The position numbers and the translations under genes are program-made. Positions 1-7,935 of a stretch of 64,000 nt of DNA are shown here, piece by piece (positions within the stretch are counted from its first letter, which is position 1; each line of letters starts with the position of its first letter). Source of the stretch: an uncultured Granulosicoccaceae bacterium (GTDB lineage: Bacteria; Pseudomonadota; Gammaproteobacteria; Granulosicoccales; Granulosicoccaceae); NCBI GenBank assembly GCA_938035125.1, contig CALHNS010000009.1:88565-152564 (forward strand), written 5' to 3'. The notes beneath the pieces were generated by a model. It searched no databases. It saw only the letters and a list, made by a program, of their open reading frames with translations, and was not told where the DNA came from.

Positions 1-703
1 TACCATCCCAATGCTCTGCACCGTATTGTTCAAACCAATTTAGGATGCCGCCGTCTATTTGATACACCTCTTTTACACCCGCATCGGTTAAATAAGGGGC
101 GGCTTTCTCGCAGCGAATACCGCCTGTACAAAATGTGACCACTGGCTTATCGGTCGGCAGCTTGCCAGAGGCAACGGCGTTTTTCGCAATACTGGGAAAA
201 TCTCGAAAATTAACCAAATCAATATCGATGGCGTTTGAAAACGTGCCCGATCTAATTTCGTAATCGTTTCGTGTATCCAACAACACAAAATCTCGCCCCT
301 CATCCAACCAGGTTTTTAGCGTTTCAGGGGTGATGGACGGCGCTTTCTGGCGGCCTTCAGAGCCTTGTGTTTTGCCACCGTCGAAGGTAATGATTTCAGG
401 CCGAATTCGCACTTTCATCTTAGTAAAGGCTTGAATTTCAGACCAACTTTCTTTCAACCACAAGCCCGCAAGACGCTCATCACTTTCAAAAAAAGCTTTT
501 GCCTGAGCAATGGCTTCTTCTGATGCGGAGAGGGCCACATTGATCCCTTCTTCAGCAATCAGTATGGTGCCCATGCAACCTGCCTCTTTTAATGCGGTCA
601 ACATATCCAGTTGCAGAGTATCTAAGTTTTCCAGCGCTACAAATCGGTAACCTGAAACATTCAGGAACGGTTTTTCTGGGCTGTCAGAATTTAGTGCTGG
701 CAT
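1..703 (-). CDS. trhO: tRNA uridine(34) hydroxylase TrhO (rhodanese family), 3' end cut by window
   Basis: Oxygen-dependent 5-hydroxylation of wobble uridine in tRNA; cytoplasmic. The reading frame starts at an ATG (complement 701-703) and runs off the left edge, giving about 234 residues of a family that is about 350 long (E. coli YceA/TrhO). The N-terminal ferredoxin-like part is followed by the rhodanese domain with DTRNDYE and the active-site loop VTFCTGGIRCEKAAPYL, whose first Cys is the expected catalytic residue. It diverges from the transglycosylase gene, with 98 bases between the starts. The short leftward frame at 88-303 is a shadow of this gene. The family call is firm; nothing can be said about the missing C-terminus. 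Confidence 0.93.
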   Translation of the reverse strand, partial: MPALNSDSPEKPFLNVSGYRFVALENLDTLQLDMLTALKEAGCMGTILIAEEGINVALSASEEAIAQAKAFFESDERLAGLWLKESWSEIQAFTKMKVRIRPEIITFDGGKTQGSEGRQKAPSITPETLKTWLDEGRDFVLLDTRNDYEIRSGTFSNAIDIDLVNFRDFPSIAKNAVASGKLPTDKPVVTFCTGGIRCEKAAPYLTDAGVKEVYQIDGGILNWFEQYGAEHWDG

Positions 704-801
704 TTCCAAGGCGTTGTACTAGTCTCTTTCGTATAACTATAAGTGTATCTTTTTTTTACCAACATGCTCAGGCGAAGGCCTATGACCTTGAGGTGAAAAA
801 A

Positions 802-2832
802 ATGGGATTGAGAAACCGATTGATGAGCATAACCACTTTGCCTGCGGCAGGCCTTCGGCTGGCCGCGATTGCGCTTTTGGCCACTAGCGTGCACGCATCC
901 GCGGCCGCCTCTGAAAATTCTCTTGAATCTAACCCCTTACTGACTGTAGACCCTGTAACGCTTGCAGCCAGAGAGCGTTTCATAAAAGCCCGAAGCGCAT
1001 TAGCTGAAGCCGATGTTGAGGCTTTTGAGCAATACAAGGCCACGTTAAGCGACTACCCCCTGTATGGCTATCTGGAATATGAGGGGCTGTCTCATGAATT
1101 TCGCAACGAAAAGCCAACTAAACAATCCGTTGGTAAGCTCAATGCGTTTGAAACGAAATTTAAGGATAAAGCGCTAACCCGGAAACTCACCCGCACACTG
1201 CAATCGCGCTTAGCTGAAACCGAGCAATGGACATTATTTCTAGCAGTTAGCCAATCCACGCTAGCTGCCAGCCTGAAATGCAGCCATTTACGGGCGAACT
1301 ATGAATTGGGCAATATCAGCGGCTTCACCGATGAAGTTATTGAGTTTTGGATTCAACCCAAACAACACCACGAACGCTGCCAACCGGTACTAGATGCGAT
1401 AGAAGCCGAACATACCCCCCCAGTGAAAGCGATTTGGGAGCGCATATTCTTAGCCTTTGAAGAAGATAAGCCGAAATACGCTAAAGACATGTTGGGGTAT
1501 TTGGCAAGCTATGAACGCAAGCAAGTGAACAATTGGCTGGATGCTTTAGAAGAGCCTGAAGCTTTTTTAAACCATCCTGCTTTAAAAGACGATACGCAAA
1601 TTAATCGGCGCCGCTTTGTCGATTTAATTCTGGCTTGGTCAAAAACTGACACGGTTGCTGCGATGGAACATTGGCAGGCCAACAACGAACGATTTACGTT
1701 TTACGCCGATCGACATTACGACACGCATCGTTTGCTCGCGTTTCGCGCAGCCTACAGGCGATTACCCGAAGCCTATGAGTTTTTAATGAGCGTGCCGGGG
1801 CGAGATGAAGATTTAGAACTTAAAGAATGGCGGATACGCGCAGCCTTATTCGATCAAAATTGGCTGAACGTCATAAAAAACATTCGCAGGCTGCCAAAAG
1901 AAGAGCAACAGGAAGATCATTGGGCCTATTGGGAAGCTCGCGCTTTAGAAATCGCAGGTCACACCGACAAGGCCAATGAGATTTATCAAACATTGGCTGA
2001 ATTGCAGTCGTATCACGGTTTTTTATCGGCCGATCGATTAAACCAAAACTACTCCATACGCAATGAACCCATTCCCTACGTAGCGGCAGAGGTTGAGGCA
2101 CTGGCCGCCCGCCCAGATGCCATTCGTGCGCGGGAGTATCACCATACCGGGGTAACTTGGGAGTCTCGCCGAGAATGGAATTCGATATTATCCGATGCGC
2201 CAGACAATCAAGTGGCTGCTGCGGTCCAGCTAGCTGGTCATTGGAATATGGTCGATCGAGCCATTGCAACCGCCGGTCGCGCCAAAGAATTCCGTCGGGC
2301 TATAGAGGTGCGCTTTCCCGTGGTGTTTGAAGATTTAGTGAAAACACACACCACCGAAAACGAGTTGGATCCTTCGTTAGTGTTGGGTTTAATGCGACGA
2401 GAAAGTGGTTTTATGGCGGATGCGAAATCTCCTGTAGGTGCATCAGGGCTTATGCAGCTGATGCCCGCAACGGCTGCTGATGTTGCAAGGCGCATGGGAG
2501 AGAAAAATTGGCGAGGTGACTTAAACGATCCTGAAACCAATATCGAGATGGGAACTTTCTATTTCCGTTACGTGCTCGATCAGTTCGATGATCGCGAAAT
2601 TTTGGCTGCAGCAGGCTATAACGCAGGCCCTCACCGAGTAAGATCTTGGTTACCGGATGCTGCCATGCCAGGTGATGTCTGGGTTGATGCGATCCCTTTT
2701 TCTGAAACTCGCCGATACGTGCGTGCTTTACTTGCCTATGCCGCCATTTACGACGTGCTATTGACGGGCAAACAAAAAAGAATCAGTGATCGCTTAGCCG
2801 ATGTTCCAGCTGCAGAGAAAGAAGACGCATGA
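802..2832 (+). CDS. slt: soluble lytic murein transglycosylase (Slt70 type)
   Basis: Periplasmic enzyme that cleaves the MurNAc-GlcNAc bond of peptidoglycan to give 1,6-anhydro products. I choose the ATG at 802 (676 aa) over the far upstream in-frame ATG at 592, because GAGGTG lies 7 bases before it and a signal peptide follows at once (basic start, hydrophobic stretch, VHASA-type cleavage near residue 31-33). A long all-helical superhelical region precedes the C-terminal SLT domain. The catalytic Glu is about residue 534 in RRESGF, followed by SPVGASGLMQLMPATA and AAGYNAGP. The length is close to E. coli Slt70 (645 aa). The stop overlaps the bolA start by 4 bases, so the two genes are translationally coupled. 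Confidence 0.95.
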   Translation: MGLRNRLMSITTLPAAGLRLAAIALLATSVHASAAASENSLESNPLLTVDPVTLAARERFIKARSALAEADVEAFEQYKATLSDYPLYGYLEYEGLSHEFRNEKPTKQSVGKLNAFETKFKDKALTRKLTRTLQSRLAETEQWTLFLAVSQSTLAASLKCSHLRANYELGNISGFTDEVIEFWIQPKQHHERCQPVLDAIEAEHTPPVKAIWERIFLAFEEDKPKYAKDMLGYLASYERKQVNNWLDALEEPEAFLNHPALKDDTQINRRRFVDLILAWSKTDTVAAMEHWQANNERFTFYADRHYDTHRLLAFRAAYRRLPEAYEFLMSVPGRDEDLELKEWRIRAALFDQNWLNVIKNIRRLPKEEQQEDHWAYWEARALEIAGHTDKANEIYQTLAELQSYHGFLSADRLNQNYSIRNEPIPYVAAEVEALAARPDAIRAREYHHTGVTWESRREWNSILSDAPDNQVAAAVQLAGHWNMVDRAIATAGRAKEFRRAIEVRFPVVFEDLVKTHTTENELDPSLVLGLMRRESGFMADAKSPVGASGLMQLMPATAADVARRMGEKNWRGDLNDPETNIEMGTFYFRYVLDQFDDREILAAAGYNAGPHRVRSWLPDAAMPGDVWVDAIPFSETRRYVRALLAYAAIYDVLLTGKQKRISDRLADVPAAEKEDA

Positions 2833-3143
2833 GCGGACCAATACAACAACAAATTCATGACACCTTAGTAGCAGGCCTTGCGCCCAGCCATTTACAAGTA
2901 ATCAATGAAAGCAACAACCACAACGTACCACCTGGCTCTGAATCTCATTTCAAGTTAGTGGTTGTGGCGGATTCATTTGACGGCATGCGATTGATTCAAC
3001 GACATCGTGAAGTGAATGCGCTGTTAAAGCCTTACCTAGAAGGCTCTGTTCATGCCTTAAGTATGCACACTCATACGTGTGATGAATGGGTGGCTAAGGG
3101 GGAATTGGTTCCTGATTCACCGCCTTGCTTAGGTGGCTCTTAA
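2829..3143 (+). CDS. bolA: BolA family protein
   Basis: Small (104 aa) BolA-fold protein. Family members bind monothiol glutaredoxins and [2Fe-2S] clusters and influence cell shape and envelope genes. Visible family features are NNHNVPPGSESHFKLVVV, the RHREVN helix, VHALSMHTHTCDEW and the C-terminal SPPCLG. The last is shared with E. coli BolA rather than the shorter YrbA/IbaG type, so BolA proper is the better match. It begins inside the stop codon of slt, so it is probably expressed with this cell-wall hydrolase. It is followed by a strong bidirectional terminator hairpin. Confidence 0.93.
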   Translation: MSGPIQQQIHDTLVAGLAPSHLQVINESNNHNVPPGSESHFKLVVVADSFDGMRLIQRHREVNALLKPYLEGSVHALSMHTHTCDEWVAKGELVPDSPPCLGGS

Positions 3144-3237
3144 ACATTGAGCTGCGCGGGTTGGTGTTCAATTAGCTTCATCAATCACTAAGTAAAAAAT
3201 TACCCACTTTCTTGCATCAACTTTTCTTACTGCATTA

Positions 3238-3271
3238 AAAAAGCCCCGAAGCTTTCGCTCCGGGGCTTTTT
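3238..3271. terminator. bidirectional rho-independent terminator between bolA and porin
   Basis: Perfect 11-bp stem, AAAAAGCCCCG at 3238-3248 pairing with CGGGGCTTTTT at 3261-3271, with a 12-base loop. The A-run on one side and T-run on the other let it end transcription of both converging genes. Confidence 0.9.
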
Positions 3272-3297
3272 CACACTGATGTGTTTGCTAAGCAGTC

Positions 3298-4215
3298 TTA
3301 GAAAGATTTGCTTAACAGAAAACGCCAGTCAGAAGTATCTTCACCATCTTCAGGAGCGTTGAAGTTAAGACGTACAGAAGCGTTTAAACCGCCGCCTAAG
3401 CCATAACCAACATCCAATCGAGTAGCGGTATCTTCTGCACCATCACCACCGTCTAACGTTTGGATCATGTGAGTAACCGAAACCGATGCACCGGCAATAC
3501 CGTAGCCAACGTTGATACCCACAATGTTGGTGTTGTCGGCACCGTCATCAGTTTCCACATCAACAAAATGCACGGCAACTGATGCGCCAGCAAAACCAAA
3601 GGATGCACCAGCAGAGAAACTAACCAATTCGTCACGATCCTGACCACCAACACCAACTGAGAAACCACCGATGTTGAAACGTGCGCCGATGCCGATTACA
3701 TCGTCGTTACGTGCAGGAGACCAGTTCGCACCAATTGTTACAGGACCGAAACCACCAGTGTAAGAAACACCTGTGTCGATGCCATCAAAGCCGTCAAAGA
3801 TATCGTTAGCAACCTGACCATACTCAGCTGCAACCGGAACTTCACCGACACGTAATTCACCAAAACCACCTTTAACGCCAAGATAGATGTTGTCACTGGT
3901 TACATCTGCACCAGAAAAGCCAGTGCTGTCGAAACGAACGCTACCGAAAGCACTCAAACCACTGTTCATAGTGTGAGTAGCAACGACACCGAATACACCG
4001 TCATCGAAACCCAAAACAGGATCGCTGGTGGTATTTTCGCTTTCCGAACCTTCTGGTAACTCCATCTCATCCTCATCAAGAGGAATGTCTCGGTCATCGG
4101 CACCAATTTGAATACCAATTGCTCCAGACAGGACGGTGTCCGCGGAAGCAATCTGTGGGGATGCTGCAGCAATACCTGCGATTGCTACCGCTACTGCTGT
4201 TCTTCTGAATTGCAT
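3298..4215 (-). CDS. outer-membrane porin (Gram-negative porin family)
   Basis: Predicted outer-membrane beta-barrel for diffusion of small hydrophilic solutes; 305 aa. A signal peptide is plain (MQFRRTAVAVAIAGIAAA, cleavage near ASA-DT). The mature part starts TVLSGAIGIQIG, alternates Gly/aromatic beta strands throughout and ends in Phe (SKSF), the usual BAM recognition signature. An acidic segment of about 25 residues (about 45-65, rich in D and E) replaces the usual short first loop. GGAGAG lies 5 bases before the ATG. It stands alone between its own terminator and a ~400-base upstream gap that must hold its promoter. Substrate specificity cannot be read from the sequence. Confidence 0.88.
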   Translation of the reverse strand: MQFRRTAVAVAIAGIAAASPQIASADTVLSGAIGIQIGADDRDIPLDEDEMELPEGSESENTTSDPVLGFDDGVFGVVATHTMNSGLSAFGSVRFDSTGFSGADVTSDNIYLGVKGGFGELRVGEVPVAAEYGQVANDIFDGFDGIDTGVSYTGGFGPVTIGANWSPARNDDVIGIGARFNIGGFSVGVGGQDRDELVSFSAGASFGFAGASVAVHFVDVETDDGADNTNIVGINVGYGIAGASVSVTHMIQTLDGGDGAEDTATRLDVGYGLGGGLNASVRLNFNAPEDGEDTSDWRFLLSKSF

Positions 4216-4554
4216 AGTTCTCTCCGATTCAGATATTTGCTGTTGTATTTAGAATGTGTCTAACAAAAGATATGTGTTGACCAAGACAACTTTATCCACT
4301 GTGTGTGAAAAATGCAACAACAAATGACATTTTCGCTATTCACAGGCAGACGTGTCTTTTAGTCAACATGCATTAGTGTAGAACACTTTGGCGGATCGGC
4401 TAGTTTTTAACCAAAAATCTCAAACTTTTTTATGCCAGTGGTTTTTCTGCCACACGCTAATGCATCTGTGGTTTTTCAGGCCAAGTGAAATACCATTCCA
4501 GCACCCTTAAAACTAAACGCTAACTCAGGGGAAACGCCTAAGTTGTAAGCCCAA
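4216..4554. other. intergenic region upstream of the porin
   Basis: No gene is seen here. The part next to 4215 is AT-rich and must contain the leftward porin promoter and leader, but I could not pick a convincing -35/-10 pair. No inverted repeat beyond the min terminator at its right end stands out. Confidence 0.5.
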
Positions 4555-4580
4555 GAAAAAGGCCCGACTTGCGGGCCTTT
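4555..4580 (-). terminator. rho-independent terminator of the min operon
   Basis: On the leftward strand, AAAGGCCCG and CGGGCCTTT form a 9-bp stem (4558-4566 with 4572-4580) around a 5-base loop. A T-run follows (A-run at 4556-4560 on the + strand). It lies about 40 bases past the minE stop. Confidence 0.85.
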
Positions 4581-4622
4581 CAGCTCGCATACCGAGCTTT
4601 TTCATAGGGATGAAAACAAAAA

Positions 4623-4940
4623 CTAGGCGCTAGATTCTGTTTTCTTTCTTCGCGCTGCCGCACTGGATGACGGATTGGGCGATCCTGAATCTTCAGGCAA
4701 AGTTATATTCAGTTCCAGTATGTCGAATTCATCTTGAGAATCGAGCTGCACAGAAACTTGATCATCCCCAACGGACACATACTTTTTAATCACGTTCAAT
4801 AAATCGCGTTTCAGCATCGGTAAGTAGTCCGGTGCGTTGCGATTGGTTCGTTCGTGCGCGATTAATACTTGGAGTCGATCTTTTGCAACCTTGGCTGAAA
4901 GGTCATCGCCTCGACTGCGAAAAAATTTGAAAAATCCCAT
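4623..4940 (-). CDS. minE: cell division topological specificity factor MinE
   Basis: MinE stimulates the MinD ATPase and drives pole-to-pole Min oscillation so that the Z ring forms at midcell. The protein is 105 aa. The N-terminal MGFFKFF is the membrane-targeting amphipathic segment. It is followed by AKDRLQVLIAHERTNRNAPDYLPMLKRDLLNVIKKYV, the MinD-contacting helix/strand (quoted as positions 20-56 of the protein), and then the dimerisation beta sheet. A Ser/Lys/Arg-rich tail of about 20 residues makes it longer than E. coli MinE (88 aa). It is the last gene of minC-minD-minE, 6 bases after minD, and is followed by a terminator. Confidence 0.96.
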   Translation of the reverse strand: MGFFKFFRSRGDDLSAKVAKDRLQVLIAHERTNRNAPDYLPMLKRDLLNVIKKYVSVGDDQVSVQLDSQDEFDILELNITLPEDSGSPNPSSSAAARRKKTESSA

Positions 4941-4946
4941 GTTCTT

Positions 4947-5756
4947 CTACCCAAACAGTCGCTTGAAGAATCCTTTCTTACTTTGTTCCATAAATCGATG
5001 CGGTTTATTTTCACCCATCAATCTATCGATCGCATCGCCATAGGCTTGACCCGCTTCACTTTCGTCATCGAGGATGACGGGCTTACCAGCGTTTGATGAT
5101 TCCAATACGGTTTGCGATTCTGGAATGATCCCCAGCAGCGGTATAGCCAGTAGATCAACAATGTCATCAACACTGAGCATCTGCCCTTCTTTAACACGAC
5201 CGGGGTTATATCGCGTGATCAGCAAGTGCTCTTTAACCGGCGATTCGTTCATTTTTGCCCGCTTAGATTCACTTTGCAAAATGCCTAAGATTCGGTCCGA
5301 ATCTCTAACAGAGGACACTTCAGGGTTGGTAGTGATGATGGCTTCATCGGCAAAATACAGCGCCATTTTGGCACCTTTTTCGATGCCCGCAGGGGAATCG
5401 CAGATGATGTAGTCAAAATCACTCTTTTTTAACTTATGAATAACCCGCGCGATGCCCTCGATGGTTAAGGCATCTTTATCGCGAGTTTGAGAAGCTGGGA
5501 GAATGTATAGATTGTCAATGCGCTTATCTTTAATGAGCGTTTGGTGCAGGCTACTTTCCTGATTCACCAAGTTCACCAGGTCGTAAACCACGCGACGCTC
5601 GCAACCCATGATCAGATCTAGGTTTCTAAGGCCCACATCAAAATCGATCACCACGGTTTTGAAGCCTCGTTGCGCAAGGCCCGTAGCGATAGAGGCACTG
5701 GTGGTCGTTTTTCCTACGCCGCCTTTGCCCGACGTCACAACGATTGTTTTGGTCAA
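4947..5756 (-). CDS. minD: septum site-determining ATPase MinD
   Basis: Membrane-cycling ParA/MinD-type ATPase that recruits MinC and MinE. The deviant Walker A motif GKGGVGKTT starts near residue 10. Further on are DFDVGLRNLDL, the ICDSPAGIE switch and the C-terminal amphipathic membrane helix SKKGFFKRLFG. No ATG is available at the start. The frame opens at a TTG (5771), but a second TTG at 5756 has GGGAG 8 bases before it and gives 269 aa beginning MTKTIVVTSGKGG. That aligns residue for residue with E. coli MinD (270 aa), so I choose it. Family assignment is certain; the exact start is likely but inferred. Confidence 0.96.
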   Translation of the reverse strand: MTKTIVVTSGKGGVGKTTTSASIATGLAQRGFKTVVIDFDVGLRNLDLIMGCERRVVYDLVNLVNQESSLHQTLIKDKRIDNLYILPASQTRDKDALTIEGIARVIHKLKKSDFDYIICDSPAGIEKGAKMALYFADEAIITTNPEVSSVRDSDRILGILQSESKRAKMNESPVKEHLLITRYNPGRVKEGQMLSVDDIVDLLAIPLLGIIPESQTVLESSNAGKPVILDDESEAGQAYGDAIDRLMGENKPHRFMEQSKKGFFKRLFG

Positions 5757-5792
5757 GCTCTCAACTCCCAAAAAAAATGTCTTACCAACTTT

Positions 5793-6695
5793 TTAAAGCG
5801 GCTCTATGTTGAGCCTTTCATCATCAAGCCAGATTTGCGCAGGTTTGCCACGTAAATCTTCCGGTATTGATTCCAGTACTCGGTAATTCCCAGCCACTGA
5901 AACCAATTCAGCTTCTAGCGACTGACAAAAAATTCTTGCTTCTGTATTGCCCGACACCCCACACAATGCCCGGCCCCTAAGTGGCCCGTATACATGAATG
6001 TGGTTATCCGCAATTACCTCTGCCCCCGGCCCAACCTGACCCATTATAATGAGATCGGTATCGCGAGCATACACTTGTTGCCCTGAACGTACTGGCCGCC
6101 TTAAGAGCTGCGGCTGTTTAACAATATACTGTACTTCTTGCGCAGATAATGGCTCAAGCTCTGCATCTAGCTCAACGTCGGGGCTATCAACGGCACCTGC
6201 CGCAGCCTCAACATTATCATCAGAGTTATCGTCAGAATCCTCTTTGGCGCTTTCACCACCGGCATTCTCGTTACTGCTGCCACTATTTGTCAATGAGGCA
6301 TCTGTATTACTGCGGTTGGCAGCATCGCTACTCTCATCGTTCTGCTTCGCCGAATCGTTCTCAGCAGACGTTTTGGAACGCCTTGCTACGCCTTCAATCA
6401 ACGGCAAGGTCAATTGTTGAGCAACTTCGCCACTTTTATCCACCACACTGGCAACAATTGGCACCAAATGATGCGCTTTGATACGCTCTAATATGGCAGC
6501 CGTATCCAGTGAGTTATCGGCAGCATCAAGATCGGTAAAGTCAACAACCACCGGAGTATCTTTAAAGAAACCGGGCGCTTGCAGAACCTTATCCGCTATG
6601 CGCTGGTCAATTGTGTCGATATCACCTGTATAAAGTTTGAGCGACATAAAGGTGTACATTCCACCTTTGAGTTCGACGTCCAGTTTTCGCGGCAA
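5793..6695 (-). CDS. minC: septum site-determining protein MinC with long acidic linker
   Basis: FtsZ antagonist recruited to the membrane by MinD. The N-terminal FtsZ-inhibiting domain (about residues 1-105) is joined to the C-terminal beta-helix domain (about 190-300: [32 protein letters not shown]). The linker of about 75 residues is almost entirely Asp, Glu, Ser, Asn and Ala; E. coli MinC (231 aa) has a much shorter one. An ATG at 6737 is in frame. However, a TTG at 6695 preceded by AGAGG with 8-base spacing gives an N-terminus that aligns with E. coli MinC (both lead directly into VELKG/IELKG), so I prefer it (300 aa). It is the first gene of the min operon. Confidence 0.92.
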   Translation of the reverse strand: MPRKLDVELKGGMYTFMSLKLYTGDIDTIDQRIADKVLQAPGFFKDTPVVVDFTDLDAADNSLDTAAILERIKAHHLVPIVASVVDKSGEVAQQLTLPLIEGVARRSKTSAENDSAKQNDESSDAANRSNTDASLTNSGSSNENAGGESAKEDSDDNSDDNVEAAAGAVDSPDVELDAELEPLSAQEVQYIVKQPQLLRRPVRSGQQVYARDTDLIIMGQVGPGAEVIADNHIHVYGPLRGRALCGVSGNTEARIFCQSLEAELVSVAGNYRVLESIPEDLRGKPAQIWLDDERLNIEPL

Positions 6696-6829
6696 AGCTA
6701 AAGTCCTCTTTATAAACCGTAACTCACTTTGCAGCATTTCCTAAGTGAGCTTCCTACGGTTTGCATATTCTAAAGCATTAACGCGATGACATGAACTTGA
6801 CGGTTAGTTATTTGCGTAGACTTTTGTAA

Positions 6830-7924
6830 ATGCAGATGTTTCGAAAAATCATACATATCGACATGGATGCTTTTTACGCATCCGTTGAGCAACGCGACAA
6901 CCCCGAACTTCGTGGTTTAGCTGTTGTTGTGGGTGGGAAACCGCAAGGGCGCGGGGTGGTTGCCGCTTGCAGTTATGAGGCCCGAAAATTCGGTGTTCAT
7001 TCCGCTATGCCCAGTGCCACAGCCTATCGGCTTTGCCCTGACGCAATATTCATCCGGCCTCGATTTGAAGCCTATCAAGCGGTATCTGAAGAGGTGCAGC
7101 AAATTTTCCGCGAATACACGGACCAGATTGAGCCCTTGTCGCTAGACGAAGCCTACTTGGATGTAACTGGCAGCGACTTATTCGAAGGCTCTGCGCTAAG
7201 AATTGCCCAAGACATTCGCCGAGTGATTTTGCAACGCACAAAATTAGTGGCATCGGCAGGTGTGTCTTACAACAAGTTTTTAGCAAAAATTGCCTCAGAC
7301 ATTGATAAGCCCAATGGCTGCCGCTGCATATTGCCGAACGAAGGTGAAGCGTTTGTACAAACTTTACCCGTCAAACGCTTCCACGGTGTTGGCCAAGCCA
7401 CCGAAAATCGAATGCATTCTCTTGGCATTGAAACAGGACAAGACTTACGCAAATGGTCACTGATTGAGCTGCAAAAAGAATTCGGTAAATCGGCTGATTA
7501 TTACTTCAACATTGCTCGTGGTATTGATCATCGGCCAGTACGAGTAGAACGCACTCGTAAATCTATGGGCAGTGAACGAACCTTCGGTGAAAACTTAATC
7601 CATCGAGACGAGATGCTGGTTGTATTGCAAGATTTATCCAATCGTTTAATAACGAAATTAGATGAACGGCACTTAAGTTCTCACACCTTGAACGTAAAAC
7701 TTCGCTACGCTGATTTCACCACACTAACCCGTGCTCATAAACTAACTCACGGCGTATTCAACCAACATTCTGCTCTGCGTACCTTACCGTTCTTGCTCGA
7801 TCGATGTTTGGCACAACGACCTGTAAAAGGCCCACCACAGGTACGACTATTAGGTGTGTCATTCAGCGGGCTATGCCCGTCAGATGATGAGCGTCCAGAG
7901 CAATTGGATATGCCGTTTATATAA
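6830..7924 (+). CDS. dinB: DNA polymerase IV (Y family)
   Basis: Error-prone translesion DNA polymerase. The 364-aa protein has the Y-family catalytic motifs IIHIDMDAFYASVEQRDNP near the start and LSLDEAYLDVT near residue 105, the VASAGVSYNKFLAKIASD palm motif, a GVGQATENRM thumb HhH and a little-finger domain. It ends in a short clamp-binding type sequence (EQLDMPFI). An ATG at 6836 is an equally good start and aligns better with E. coli DinB; no strong ribosome binding site precedes either. I see no LexA box of the CTGT-N8-ACAG kind in the 92 bases between it and minC. Confidence 0.96.
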   Translation: MQMFRKIIHIDMDAFYASVEQRDNPELRGLAVVVGGKPQGRGVVAACSYEARKFGVHSAMPSATAYRLCPDAIFIRPRFEAYQAVSEEVQQIFREYTDQIEPLSLDEAYLDVTGSDLFEGSALRIAQDIRRVILQRTKLVASAGVSYNKFLAKIASDIDKPNGCRCILPNEGEAFVQTLPVKRFHGVGQATENRMHSLGIETGQDLRKWSLIELQKEFGKSADYYFNIARGIDHRPVRVERTRKSMGSERTFGENLIHRDEMLVVLQDLSNRLITKLDERHLSSHTLNVKLRYADFTTLTRAHKLTHGVFNQHSALRTLPFLLDRCLAQRPVKGPPQVRLLGVSFSGLCPSDDERPEQLDMPFI

Positions 7925-7935
7925 ACTTTCAGCAA

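Noticed and set aside
592..801. Longer N-terminus of the transglycosylase
   Set aside because: It would run through the trhO promoter and start on the other strand; the ATG at 802 has a ribosome binding site and signal peptide.
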